Position numbers and translations under genes: made by a program
In this document: positions 35,077-43,587 of the stretch, one piece after another
How the letters are laid out: every line of letters starts with the position of its first letter
Numbering within the stretch: position 1 is the first letter of the stretch
Assembly: GCF_009363615.1 (NCBI RefSeq)
Contig: NZ_CP045384.1
Location: 226,501-290,500 of the forward strand
Length of the DNA stretch: 64,000 nt
Source: Ruegeria sp. THAF33
GTDB lineage: Bacteria; Pseudomonadota; Alphaproteobacteria; Rhodobacterales; Rhodobacteraceae
Reading direction: 5' to 3'
Notes under the pieces: model-generated
Seen by the model: the letters and a program-made list of their open reading frames with translations, nothing else
Database searches by the model: none
What the model was told of the DNA's origin: nothing

Positions 35077-35856
35077 ATGGTTCAACTGACCCTGCCCAAG
35101 AATTCCCGGATTACCACCGGCAAGACCTGGCCAAAGCCGGACGGCGCCACGAACGTGCGCAAGTTCCAGATCTATCGTTGGAACCCCGATGACGGGCAGA
35201 ACCCGCGTGTCGACACCTATTTCGTTGATATGGATACGTGCGGTCCGATGGTGCTGGACGCGCTGATCAAGATCAAAAACGAGATCGATCCGACGTTGAC
35301 ATTCCGACGGTCCTGTCGCGAAGGCATCTGCGGATCTTGCGCGATGAACATCGACGGGATCAACACGTTGGCCTGTATCTATGGCATGGATGAGATCAAG
35401 GGCGATGTGAAAATCTATCCGCTGCCGCATATGCCAGTGGTCAAGGACCTGATCCCTGATCTGACTCATTTCTATGCCCAGCATGCGTCCATCATGCCGT
35501 GGCTGGAAACCAAGACCAATCGCCCTGCGAAGGAATGGAAACAATCCATCGAAGATCGCAAGAAGCTGGACGGTCTCTATGAATGCGTGATGTGCGCCAG
35601 CTGCTCGACCTCATGCCCCAGCTACTGGTGGAATGGCGACCGCTATCTTGGCCCTGCGGCCTTGCTGCATGCCTATCGCTGGATCATCGACAGCCGGGAT
35701 GAAGCCACCGGTGAACGTCTGGATGAGCTGGAAGATCCGTTCAAGCTCTACCGCTGTCACACCATCATGAACTGTGCCAAGACCTGCCCGAAAGGTCTGA
35801 ACCCGGCCAAGGCGATTGCCGAGATCAAGAAGATGATGGTCGAGCGCGCGGTCTAA
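35077..35856 (+). CDS. sdhB: Succinate dehydrogenase iron-sulfur subunit
   Basis: A 259-residue protein that passes electrons from SdhA FAD to ubiquinone through three clusters. '[16 protein letters not shown]' binds 2Fe-2S (about 85-100), '[16 protein letters not shown]' (about 170-185) and '[17 protein letters not shown]' bind the 4Fe-4S and 3Fe-4S clusters. GGAG precedes the ATG by 6 bases. It ends the sdh operon before a strong terminator. Confidence 0.97.
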   Translation: MVQLTLPKNSRITTGKTWPKPDGATNVRKFQIYRWNPDDGQNPRVDTYFVDMDTCGPMVLDALIKIKNEIDPTLTFRRSCREGICGSCAMNIDGINTLACIYGMDEIKGDVKIYPLPHMPVVKDLIPDLTHFYAQHASIMPWLETKTNRPAKEWKQSIEDRKKLDGLYECVMCASCSTSCPSYWWNGDRYLGPAALLHAYRWIIDSRDEATGERLDELEDPFKLYRCHTIMNCAKTCPKGLNPAKAIAEIKKMMVERAV

Positions 35857-35902
35857 ACACAGACCCGATTTGCGATTTTCGCATGTCCATCTTGCAAAAA
35901 CA

Positions 35903-35937
35903 GGCGATGCAGCCCCGGCTGCATTGCCTTATTTTTT
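35903..35937 (+). terminator. Rho-independent terminator of the sdh operon
   Basis: 12-bp stem GGCGATGCAGCC (35903-35914) / GGCTGCATTGCC (35917-35928) with one G-T pair and a 2-base centre, followed by TTATTTTTT. Confidence 0.92.
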
Positions 35938-35977
35938 GGGCAGGGAGGAGTGATGAGCTTTAGTCAGGATCACTCCA

Positions 35978-36118
35978 ATGAGCAAAGACACATCCAAACG
36001 GAAAACCGACGCCCAAGACGCGCTGGAACTGCTTGAACAGGCATGGGCCTATTACACGCCCGAACCTGCGAAGGCTGACAAGGAACCAGAGCTTTTCGAA
36101 TACGCAAACGCAGCCTGA
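35978..36118 (+). CDS. Small protein of 46 residues, unknown function
   Basis: An ATG at 35978 opens a frame of 46 residues: MSKDTSKRKTDAQDALELLE QAWAYYTPEP, then an acidic part ending EYANAA. A basic start and an amphipathic helix followed by 'AYY.PEP' suggest a real short protein; GGGAGGAG lies 25 bases upstream, not ideal. It follows the sdh terminator, so it needs its own promoter. Coding status rests on composition and a conserved-looking pattern, not on a recognised family. Confidence 0.5.
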   Translation: MSKDTSKRKTDAQDALELLEQAWAYYTPEPAKADKEPELFEYANAA

Positions 36119-36167
36119 TACAGGCGGCAAGGCTTGCAAACTGACGGTTTATCGGCAAAGCAGAGGG

Positions 36168-36362
36168 ATGCCTGTTCTTCTGCTTCTTCTGGCGGCCGGC
36201 GTGTTTGCCTATTTCCTCTGGCGCTCGCGCCATTCCGGGCTGACACGTGATTGCAGGTGGCGGCAGGACAAGAGCCACGGCATCTGGCGGTGCAGCTTCT
36301 GCGGTGCCGAAATAACTGCACTGGACCAACCATTGCGGTGCTTGAAGGCGCGTGACGCCTGA
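36168..36362 (+). CDS. Small membrane-anchored zinc-ribbon-like protein
   Basis: A 64-residue protein: an N-terminal helix (MPVLLLLLAAGVFAYFLWRS) then a soluble tail with four Cys, 'DCRWRQDKSHGIWRCSFCGA' and a later 'LRCLK'. The Cys spacing resembles a degenerate zinc ribbon. AGAGGG just before the ATG is a plausible SD. It lies 50 bases after the 46-residue gene and may be co-transcribed. Function unknown. Confidence 0.6.
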   Translation: MPVLLLLLAAGVFAYFLWRSRHSGLTRDCRWRQDKSHGIWRCSFCGAEITALDQPLRCLKARDA

Positions 36363-36408
36363 AAGATAGGGCTTTCCGAGGGCTGAATAATACGCCACTC
36401 TGCCCGGC

Positions 36409-37272
36409 ATGACCGTTTCAGAAAACACTCTACAACCGCCCGAAGATGCCGAAGCCCGTCGCGCGGTCGCCCCTGTCATCTGTTACCCGAACGAGGCATT
36501 GCCACGACCGGATGTACCTTGGATGAAGTCCCTTCGCGCACGCGCAAGCAAAACGGGCGAAGTGCTGGTGCCGCCACGCGATGCGCGTTGTTTTGAAGTG
36601 CCTGCCGGCCATTTCTTTCGCATCACTTCCGTCGAGGGGCCGCAGGTTGGCGATCTGAACCTCTGGAACCGAAACGACCTTTCGGAACGCTTCTATTCCG
36701 GAAAAACCCGGGCGCTGCATGGCACGCATCTGACCACCGGAGAGCGGATGTGGTCCAGTTTTCCTCATCTGCGCCCGATGGCCACGATTATTGCGGATAC
36801 GCTGGAGTGGTACGGGATCGATTCCTATGGGGGGTCGGTTCATGACGTCATCGGTACGCGATGCGATCCGTATACGGGCAACCTTTTGTCCGGTACGCAA
36901 TACCACCATTGTTGCCATTCCAACCTGACCCGCGCGCTTGCGGATCACCTCAATATTCCGCTGGCCGAAGCCGAACCAGCGGTGCACGACGTATTGAACG
37001 TCTTCATGTGTACCGGTTTCACCCGCGACACGGGTCAGTACTTCATGAAAGCCTCACCCGTGCGCCCCGGAGATTTTCTGGAATTTTTTGCCGAGATTGA
37101 TTTGCTGGGAAACCTCAGCGCCTGCCCGGGCGGGGATTGTTCCTCGGAACATTCCTCGGACACGGCTGCATGCTACCCCTTGCTGGTCGAGGTGTTCGCG
37201 CCTGCCAATGGTGATTTGAAGGGGTGGGACAGCCCTGCGAGCAATGGTTATGATCGCTCGCACGGGCGTTAG
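36409..37272 (+). CDS. DUF1989 / urea carboxylase-associated family protein
   Basis: A 287-residue soluble protein of the DUF1989 family: 'VPPRDARCFEVPAGHFFRIT', 'GPQVGDLNLWNRNDLSERFY' and 'HHCCHSNLTRALADHL' are landmarks. Relatives sit with urea carboxylase or allophanate hydrolase genes and include recently described guanidine and purine-breakdown enzymes, but here no urea gene is nearby. The conserved His/Cys cluster suggests metal binding. It converges with deoD across a hairpin. Confidence 0.82.
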   Translation: MTVSENTLQPPEDAEARRAVAPVICYPNEALPRPDVPWMKSLRARASKTGEVLVPPRDARCFEVPAGHFFRITSVEGPQVGDLNLWNRNDLSERFYSGKTRALHGTHLTTGERMWSSFPHLRPMATIIADTLEWYGIDSYGGSVHDVIGTRCDPYTGNLLSGTQYHHCCHSNLTRALADHLNIPLAEAEPAVHDVLNVFMCTGFTRDTGQYFMKASPVRPGDFLEFFAEIDLLGNLSACPGGDCSSEHSSDTAACYPLLVEVFAPANGDLKGWDSPASNGYDRSHGR

Positions 37273-37276
37273 CAAC

Positions 37277-37304
37277 GGCAGGCACCCGTTTCCTCGTGCC
37301 TGCC
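37277..37304. terminator. Hairpin between convergent genes, probable bidirectional terminator
   Basis: Perfect 9-bp arms GGCAGGCAC (37277-37285) / GTGCCTGCC (37296-37304), 10-base loop, filling the gap between the DUF1989 and deoD stops. No T run on either side, so efficiency is uncertain. Confidence 0.6.
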
Positions 37305-37309
37305 CACCA

Positions 37310-38020
37310 TCAGCTGTTGGGGAACGCAGTCTGAAGCGCGATTTCCACCATTTCACCAAAGCTGCTTTCACGTTCTGATGATGGCAGAGCCTCTCCGGTC
37401 AACAGGTGGTCGGAAACAGTGAGAACGGCCAAGGCGCGGCATTTGTGGCGCGCCGCCAGGATGTAAAGTTCGGCCGCTTCCATCTCGACCCCCAGAATGC
37501 CGTGACGCACCATCTGTTCATTGAGATCTGGACGCTCGTCATAAAAGACATCTGACGAGTAAATTCCACCAACATGGGTCGGCGTTCCCTTGGCGGCAGC
37601 CGCCGTGGCGGCAGCTTGCAGCAGCCCCCAATCGGCGCAGGGTGCAAAGTTCAGCTCTTTCATGATGCCGCGCGACGGCGTGCTCAGCGTGGTTGATGTC
37701 ATGGCCAGAATAACGTCACGAATTTTGACGCTGTCCTGCATCCCCCCGCAGGATCCGATGCGGATCAGGGTTTTCGCATCGTAATCGCGGATCAACTCGT
37801 TTACATAAATGGAAAGAGACGGCATTCCCATGCCGCTTCCCTGAATTGTTACGGGGTTTCCCTTCCAGTTTCCGGTAAAGCCGAGCATTCCCCGAACGTT
37901 ATTGACCTGTTTGACATCGTCCAAAAACGTTTCGGCCGCCCATTTCGCCCGGTAGGGATCACCGGGCAAAAGAACGGTTTCAGCTATTTCGCCTTTTTCG
38001 GCGCCAATATGAATTGTCAT
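37310..38020 (-). CDS. deoD: Purine-nucleoside phosphorylase, DeoD type
   Basis: A 236-residue hexameric-type phosphorylase that cleaves purine nucleosides to base and ribose-1-phosphate. '[16 protein letters not shown]', 'IRIGSCGGM' (phosphate site) and '[19 protein letters not shown]' (ribose/base site) match DeoD. The ATG at 38020 is preferred to a TTG six bases upstream. It lies 17 bases after the H-NS-like gene in the same direction. The BMP-type nucleoside importer at 49-54 kb could supply its substrate. Confidence 0.94.
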   Translation of the reverse strand: MTIHIGAEKGEIAETVLLPGDPYRAKWAAETFLDDVKQVNNVRGMLGFTGNWKGNPVTIQGSGMGMPSLSIYVNELIRDYDAKTLIRIGSCGGMQDSVKIRDVILAMTSTTLSTPSRGIMKELNFAPCADWGLLQAAATAAAAKGTPTHVGGIYSSDVFYDERPDLNEQMVRHGILGVEMEAAELYILAARHKCRALAVLTVSDHLLTGEALPSSERESSFGEMVEIALQTAFPNS

Positions 38021-38037
38021 TTTCAAAAACGCTCAGA

Positions 38038-38358
38038 TTAGATTTCCAGATCAGAAATATCCACGCCTGCGGTCAGCGCGTCATGCACCCATTGAGGCTT
38101 GCGGCCGCGACCAGTCCAGGTTTGATCTGGATTTTCCGGGTTGCGGTATTTAGCCTTTGTTTTTGTTGGCTTAACGCTGCGCGACGCTTCTCCGGACAGC
38201 TCAGACAAAGAGAAGCCGAATTCTGCCGCAGCCTTTTCTGCGGCTTTCAAAGCTTCCTGACGTTCGCGTTTTTCTGCCCTGATCAAAGCTTTTTCAATGT
38301 CATTGCGCAAAGCCAAAAGGTCTTTGCGTGACATATTCTCAAGATTGATCCCCATCAT
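38038..38358 (-). CDS. H-NS family nucleoid-associated protein
   Basis: A 106-residue protein with an N-terminal coiled coil (SRKDLLALRNDIEKALIRAE KRERQEA...) for oligomerisation and a C-terminal DNA-binding core 'YRNPENPDQTWTGRGRKPQW V', the H-NS/HvrA hallmark. Such proteins silence AT-rich or acquired DNA; in Rhodobacter, HvrA also tunes photosynthesis and nitrogen genes. GGAGAAG precedes the ATG. A perfect inverted repeat lies just upstream at 38377-38408 and may be an autoregulatory site. Confidence 0.9.
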   Translation of the reverse strand: MMGINLENMSRKDLLALRNDIEKALIRAEKRERQEALKAAEKAAAEFGFSLSELSGEASRSVKPTKTKAKYRNPENPDQTWTGRGRKPQWVHDALTAGVDISDLEI

Positions 38359-38376
38359 TCTTCTCCATCAGATAAT

Positions 38377-38408
38377 AATTACGGTGCACATGAGCGCGCA
38401 CCGTAATT
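38377..38408. repeat. Perfect inverted repeat between ecm and the H-NS-like gene
   Basis: 11-bp arms AATTACGGTGC (38377-38387) / GCACCGTAATT (38398-38408) with a 10-base loop. It could end the ecm transcript or serve as an operator; only short T/A runs follow on the minus strand. Confidence 0.7.
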
Positions 38409-38479
38409 CCAAATATCAGCTTATTCCATCCCGAATTTTTCAGAGACGGAAACAGGAGAAAAAGTGCCTTTAAGCTAAT

Positions 38480-40447
38480 TTACTCTGCCGCGAGGTTCCG
38501 AGGATCCGCCAGAGTAACGATATCGCCCATTATCGAATTGAGTTCGAAGTTTTTCGGGGTGTAGACCTTGGCCACACCCATGGATTTCAGTTTTTCGGCA
38601 TCTTCGTCCGGAATAATGCCACCCACCACGACTGGGATATGAGACAACCCCGCCTGCCGCAGACGTTCCATGACGTCTTTGACCAGTGGCAGGTGGCTGC
38701 CGGACAGGATCGACAATCCAATGACATGCGCGTCATCTTCGCGGGCGGCCGCAACGATTTCTTCGGGTGTCAGGCGAATGCCCTCATAGCTGATGTCCAT
38801 ACCGCAATCGCGGGCACGGAAGGCGATCTGTTCGGCACCGTTGGAATGGCCGTCCAGTCCGGGTTTGCCTACAAGGAACTTCAGACGCCGGCCCAGCTTG
38901 TCGCTGACGGCATCAACAGCGGCACGCAGGTCGTCCAGCCCTTCGGTCTTGTTCGAAACAGACCCGGAAACACCGGTTGGGCCGCGATAGGTTCCATAGA
39001 CTTTGCGCATCTCTTCGGCCCATTCGCCCGTCGTCGCGCCGGCCTTTGCGGCGGCAATGGACGGTTCCATGATGTTTGCCCCGGTCTGTGCCGCTTCGCG
39101 CAGCGCGGCCAAGGCCGCGGTTACGGCCGCTTCGTCCCGTTCTGCGCGCCACGTATTTAGGCGGTCGATCTGTTCTTGTTCCACGGCAGGATCAACAACC
39201 ATGATGCCACCGTCTTCGGTTTGAAGCGGTGATGCCTCGCCTTCGATCCATTTGTTCACACCGACAACAACGGTTTCGTTGCGCTCGATCCGGTTCAGGC
39301 GTTCAGCGTTGGAATCTACCAGTCGGGACTTCATGTATTCGATCGAAGCGACCGCGCCGCCCATCGAATCCAGGTTGGCCAGTTCGGCCCGCGCGCCTTC
39401 TTTCAGCTCTTCGACCTTGGCATCGACAGCAGGGTTGCCATCGAACAGGTCGTCGTATTCCAGCAGATCGGTTTCGTAGGCCAGGATCTGCTGCATCCGC
39501 ATCGACCACTGCTGGTCCCACGGGCGCGGCAGACCGAGCGCTTCGTTCCAGGCGGGCAACTGCACCGCTCGGGCTCGGGCATTCTTCGACAGGGTTACGG
39601 CCAGCATCTCGATCAGGATGCGATAGACGTTGTTTTCGGGCTGCTGCTCGGTCAGACCCAGAGAGTTCACCTGCACGCCATAGCGGAATCGACGGAATTT
39701 CGGATTTTCAACGCCATAGCGTTGTTGCAGGATCTCATCCCAAAGATCCACGAAGGCACGCATTTTGCACATTTCGGTGACAAAGCGGATGCCAGCATTT
39801 ACAAAGAAGGAAATCCGACCGCAGAGCGCCGGGAAATCCTCGGCAGGTACACGTGGGCGCAATTCGTCCAGCACGGCGATGGCAGTGGCTAGGGCATAGG
39901 CCAGTTCCTGCTCTGGCGTCGCACCCGCCTCTTGCAGGTGATACGAGCACACGTTCATCGGGTTCCATTTCGGAACATTGGTATAGCAATACTCGGCTAC
40001 GTCCGCGATCATCTTGAGCGACGGTTTGGGCGGGCAAACATAAGTGCCGCGGCTCAGGTATTCCTTGATCAGGTCGTTTTGAACCGTGCCCTGTAGTTTG
40101 GATACATCCGCGCCTTGCTCTTCCGCGACGGCGATATAAAGCGCCAAAAGCCATGGCGCAGTGGCGTTGATCGTCATCGAGGTGTTCATCTGCTCAAGCG
40201 GGATCTGGTCGAACAGAACCCGCATGTCGCCCAGATGACAGACCGGCACACCGACCTTGCCGACTTCACCGCGGGCCAAAGTGTGGTCGCTGTCATAGCC
40301 TGTTTGCGTGGGCAGATCGAAGGCCACGGACAGGCCGGTTTGGCCTTTCGCAAGATTCCCCCGATAAAGCGCGTTCGAGGCTTTGGCCGTGGAATGACCG
40401 GCATAGGTTCGGATGAGCCAGGGGCGATCTTTCTGCGTCTGCGTCAT
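38480..40447 (-). CDS. ecm: Ethylmalonyl-CoA mutase
   Basis: A 655-residue adenosylcobalamin enzyme that rearranges (2R)-ethylmalonyl-CoA to methylsuccinyl-CoA. The catalytic barrel (RTYAGHSTAKASNALYRGNL, 'FDLPTQTGYDSDH') and the C-terminal B12 domain with the cobalt-ligand motif D-x-H-x-x-G ('PGLDGHSNGAEQIA') are present. A single-chain mutase of this length with an integral B12 domain next to ccr is the Ecm/MeaA type rather than methylmalonyl-CoA mutase. The start at 40447 (MTQTQKDRPW) is chosen because homology begins there; the open frame further upstream is not conserved. Confidence 0.92.
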   Translation of the reverse strand: MTQTQKDRPWLIRTYAGHSTAKASNALYRGNLAKGQTGLSVAFDLPTQTGYDSDHTLARGEVGKVGVPVCHLGDMRVLFDQIPLEQMNTSMTINATAPWLLALYIAVAEEQGADVSKLQGTVQNDLIKEYLSRGTYVCPPKPSLKMIADVAEYCYTNVPKWNPMNVCSYHLQEAGATPEQELAYALATAIAVLDELRPRVPAEDFPALCGRISFFVNAGIRFVTEMCKMRAFVDLWDEILQQRYGVENPKFRRFRYGVQVNSLGLTEQQPENNVYRILIEMLAVTLSKNARARAVQLPAWNEALGLPRPWDQQWSMRMQQILAYETDLLEYDDLFDGNPAVDAKVEELKEGARAELANLDSMGGAVASIEYMKSRLVDSNAERLNRIERNETVVVGVNKWIEGEASPLQTEDGGIMVVDPAVEQEQIDRLNTWRAERDEAAVTAALAALREAAQTGANIMEPSIAAAKAGATTGEWAEEMRKVYGTYRGPTGVSGSVSNKTEGLDDLRAAVDAVSDKLGRRLKFLVGKPGLDGHSNGAEQIAFRARDCGMDISYEGIRLTPEEIVAAAREDDAHVIGLSILSGSHLPLVKDVMERLRQAGLSHIPVVVGGIIPDEDAEKLKSMGVAKVYTPKNFELNSIMGDIVTLADPRNLAAE

Positions 40448-40531
40448 AGCGGGGCCTCGCGTTTCAGTGGGCAATAAAATTTCGTCTTGAGGTTCTAAAG
40501 CGCAATTTTCGGGACATGTCAATTCGCTGCG

Positions 40532-40547
40532 TTGCGGCATGCCGCAA
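40532..40547. promoter_or_regulatory. 16-bp perfect palindrome in the divergent ecm promoter
   Basis: TTGCGGCATGCCGCAA is self-complementary over all 16 bases. It sits between the starts of ecm (40447) and the acyltransferase (40592), 85 and 45 bases away, so it could control either or both. Confidence 0.6.
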
Positions 40548-40591
40548 TTGTTCAGATTGTGGGCAGCTGTGATTGGTGGCAATCTGCCGCC

Positions 40592-41956
40592 ATGACGCAA
40601 ACCGTGGAACTTCCGCTTTGGCTTTTCGTGCTGATCGTGGTCTTTGCCATGGTCACTTTTGCATCGCATTTCCTGTTTCCGTCCGTCCGCTGGTTTTTCC
40701 GTCGCAGGTTGGAACGCGCGGTGGCGCGCCTGAACCAGCGCCTTCAACGCCCAATCCAGCCCTTCAAGTTGGCGCGTCGACACGACATGATCCAGCGCTT
40801 GATTTATGATCCGCAGGTCGGCCAGGCGGTTCAGCAACATGCCCGTGAAACCGGCATGCCCGAGGCCGTCGCCTCGGAGCAGGCACGTCGTTATGCCCGA
40901 GAGATCGTTCCGTCATTTTCGGCCTTCGCCTATTTCAGCTTTGCGATCCGGTTGGCCCGCTTGCTGAGCAACACATTCTACGAGGTACGGCTTAGCTACC
41001 AGGACGAAGAATCCGTCAGGAACATTGACCCCGAAGCTACGGTTGTCTTTGTCATGAACCACCGGAGCAACATGGATTACGTTTTGGTCACGTATCTTGC
41101 AGCCCGACATTCTGCACTGTCTTATGCTGTAGGAGAGTGGGCCCGGGTCTGGCCGCTCAGCCGATTGATCCGGGCGATGGGGGCGTATTTTATCCGGCGC
41201 AAGTCCGGCAGCGAACTCTATCGTCAGGTTCTGTCCACCTATGTGCGCCACGCAACCGAAGCCGGCGTAACTCAAGCCATGTTTCCAGAAGGCGGGCTGA
41301 GCCTGACCGGGGCCATTGCGCGCCCCAAGCTTGGACTGCTCAAATACATTATGGATGGAACGTCGCCACAGGGGCGCGATGTGGTGTTTGTCCCGGTTGC
41401 CCTGAATTACGACCGTGTGTTGGAAGATACCATCCTGACCCGCGCGGCACTTGGAACAGAGCGGCGGTTTCGCGCGCGGATCGGCGTCATCACGCGCTGG
41501 ATAGTGAAACAGATCTGGCGTCGTTTGATCGGCCGATACAAGCGGTTCGGTCTGGCGTCCGTCCGATACGGCAGGCCGATCTCTCTGAGAGAATTCCGGG
41601 CCAAGGGCAGCGACGACATGATGACGGATTTGGCCCGGGCGCTGATGCAACGTATCCAGCATGCTATTCCGCTTGTGCCGGCACCAGCGGCCTGTTTGCT
41701 GGTGCGCGACAAGGGCCCGATGTCCGAAGAAGACGTGCTGTCACAAATCCGACAGATGATGGAGCGCGATGATCCGCAGACCAAGGACAATTCGCAGGCC
41801 ATATCAAATGCTTTGGATCAACTGGTTGAACGCCGGATTCTGAACCGACAGGGGAACATGCTGTCCGTATCAGGTCAGCGCGGCGATCTTCTGGACTATT
41901 ACGCCGCATCCGTCCCGTCGGATTCAGGTGACCGAATTTCTGCGTCCGCAAAATAA
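40592..41956 (+). CDS. Glycerol-3-phosphate acyltransferase-like membrane protein
   Basis: A 454-residue acyltransferase with an N-terminal helix (about 8-28). The catalytic HX4D reads HRSNMD (157-162), and 'AMFPEGGLSLTG' and 'VVFVPVALNYDRVLED' match motifs III and IV of PlsB/GPAT-type enzymes. It is shorter than PlsB of E. coli and ends with a winged-helix-like tail (MSEEDVLSQIRQMME...). It probably acylates glycerol-3-phosphate or a related alcohol. Start chosen at the ATG before the membrane helix. Divergent from ecm. Confidence 0.87.
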   Translation: MTQTVELPLWLFVLIVVFAMVTFASHFLFPSVRWFFRRRLERAVARLNQRLQRPIQPFKLARRHDMIQRLIYDPQVGQAVQQHARETGMPEAVASEQARRYAREIVPSFSAFAYFSFAIRLARLLSNTFYEVRLSYQDEESVRNIDPEATVVFVMNHRSNMDYVLVTYLAARHSALSYAVGEWARVWPLSRLIRAMGAYFIRRKSGSELYRQVLSTYVRHATEAGVTQAMFPEGGLSLTGAIARPKLGLLKYIMDGTSPQGRDVVFVPVALNYDRVLEDTILTRAALGTERRFRARIGVITRWIVKQIWRRLIGRYKRFGLASVRYGRPISLREFRAKGSDDMMTDLARALMQRIQHAIPLVPAPAACLLVRDKGPMSEEDVLSQIRQMMERDDPQTKDNSQAISNALDQLVERRILNRQGNMLSVSGQRGDLLDYYAASVPSDSGDRISASAK

Positions 41957-42092
41957 CTTTCTGCAACCGCTGGGTCATAAAATTACAATATGGCGCCAAA
42001 AACGGTTGCAATATTACTCAGCGCCCAATATTCCAGTCTGTGAAGCGCGCGATTCTGCGTCGCGGCAAAGGCACTGAACAGAGGAGGCCGGC

Positions 42093-43376
42093 ATGGCTTT
42101 GGACACCGAAAGTGGTATCGCGTCGTACGAGGCACCTGAAAAAGATCTGTATGAAATGGGTGAAATCCCGCCCATGGGATATGTCCCAAAGCAAATGTAC
42201 GCTTGGGCCATCCGCAAAGAACGTCATGGTGAGCCGAACACCGCCATGCAGCAGGAAGTTGTGGATGTTCCGACCCTGGACAGCAACGAAGTGCTGGTTC
42301 TGGTTATGGCCGCAGGGGTCAACTACAACGGCGTCTGGGCCGCTCTGGGGCAGCCGATCAGCCCGTTTGACGGCCACAAAGCACCCTACCACATCGCGGG
42401 TTCGGATGCGTCGGGCATCGTTTGGGCCGTTGGCGACAAGGTGAAGCGCTGGAAAGTTGGCGATGAGGTTGTGATCCACTGCAACCAGGACGACGGCGAC
42501 GACGAGGAATGCAACGGCGGTGATCCGATGTATTCGCCCAGCCAGCGGATCTGGGGCTATGAAACACCGGATGGCTCGTTCAGCCAGTTCACCCGCGTGC
42601 AGGCACAGCAGCTTATGCCGCGCCCCAAGCATCTGACATGGGAAGAAGCGGCGTGCTACACCCTGACGCTGGCAACCGCGTACCGGATGCTGTTTGGCCA
42701 CGAACCGCACGATCTGAAACCGGGTCAGAATGTCCTGGTCTGGGGTGCGTCGGGCGGTCTAGGGTCCTACGCGATCCAATTGATCAACACCGCAGGCGCA
42801 AATGCGATCGGTGTGATTTCAGACGAAAGCAAGCGTGATTTCGTTATGGGTCTGGGCGCCAAAGGCGTTCTGAACCGTCGTGACTTCAACTGCTGGGGTC
42901 AATTGCCCACGGTCAACACACCGGAATATGCCGAATGGTTCAAAGAGGCCCGCAAATTCGGCAAGGCGATCTGGGACATCACCGGCAAAGGCAAAAATGT
43001 CGATATGGTGTTCGAACACCCGGGTGAAAGCACTTTCCCAGTGTCGACCTTCGTTGTGAAAAAAGGCGGTATGGTCGTGATTTGCGCCGGAACATCGGGT
43101 TTCAACTGTACATTCGATGTGCGCTACATGTGGATGCACCAGAAGCGTTTGCAGGGCTCGCACTTTGCTCATCTCAAGCAGGCGGCAGCCGCGAACAAGC
43201 TGATGGTCGAGCGCCGCCTTGACCCCTGCATGTCCGAAGTATTCACGTGGAATGACCTGCCCGAGGCCCATATGAAAATGCTGCGGAACGAGCACAAGCC
43301 GGGCAATATGTCTGTTCTTGTTCAGGCGCCGCGTACGGGTCTGCGTACCCTCGAGGAAGTCCTGGACGCAGGCTAA
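42093..43376 (+). CDS. ccr: Crotonyl-CoA carboxylase/reductase
   Basis: A 427-residue zinc-independent medium-chain dehydrogenase that reductively carboxylates crotonyl-CoA to ethylmalonyl-CoA, the committed step of the ethylmalonyl-CoA pathway. 'VLVWGASGGLGSYAIQL' is the NADPH loop; 'PYHIAGSDASGIVWAVGD' and the C-terminal 'HFAHLKQAAAANKL' region, holding the CO2-binding His, are intact. GAGGAGG lies 5 bases upstream. Its promoter region contains TGCAACCG (41962-41969) and CGGTTGCA (42003-42010) as a widely spaced inverted repeat. Confidence 0.96.
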   Translation: MALDTESGIASYEAPEKDLYEMGEIPPMGYVPKQMYAWAIRKERHGEPNTAMQQEVVDVPTLDSNEVLVLVMAAGVNYNGVWAALGQPISPFDGHKAPYHIAGSDASGIVWAVGDKVKRWKVGDEVVIHCNQDDGDDEECNGGDPMYSPSQRIWGYETPDGSFSQFTRVQAQQLMPRPKHLTWEEAACYTLTLATAYRMLFGHEPHDLKPGQNVLVWGASGGLGSYAIQLINTAGANAIGVISDESKRDFVMGLGAKGVLNRRDFNCWGQLPTVNTPEYAEWFKEARKFGKAIWDITGKGKNVDMVFEHPGESTFPVSTFVVKKGGMVVICAGTSGFNCTFDVRYMWMHQKRLQGSHFAHLKQAAAANKLMVERRLDPCMSEVFTWNDLPEAHMKMLRNEHKPGNMSVLVQAPRTGLRTLEEVLDAG

Positions 43377-43401
43377 CAACCCGCCAGGGTTGTAGACAAA
43401 A

Positions 43402-43437
43402 AACGCCCGCGAATCACCTTGCTGGTTCGCGGGTGTT
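43402..43437. terminator. Terminator after ccr
   Basis: 12-bp stem AACGCCCGCGAA (43402-43413) / TTCGCGGGTGTT (43426-43437) with one G-T pair, loop of 12, followed by TTTA and preceded by an A run (43398-43403), so it may act in both directions. Confidence 0.85.
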
Positions 43438-43553
43438 TTACGTTTTTCAGTCCCCTGACGATCTTTCAAATGCTTGCAATTTTTCCCATCGCTATTTTTG
43501 GGGAGTAGAAACCGGCGAATAGGCCAAAAAAGATCATACATGTTATGGTTGTG

Positions 43554-43569
43554 TTAACCCTTCGTTAAC
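43554..43569. promoter_or_regulatory. CtrA box (TTAA-N7-TTAAC) upstream of luxR-luxI
   Basis: TTAACCCTTCGTTAAC matches the full CtrA consensus exactly, including the 7-base spacer; it is also an inverted repeat of GTTAAC. It ends 19 bases before the small ORF and 176 bases before luxR. Confidence 0.75.
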
Positions 43570-43587
43570 TGTTTCAGAGAGACCCTG

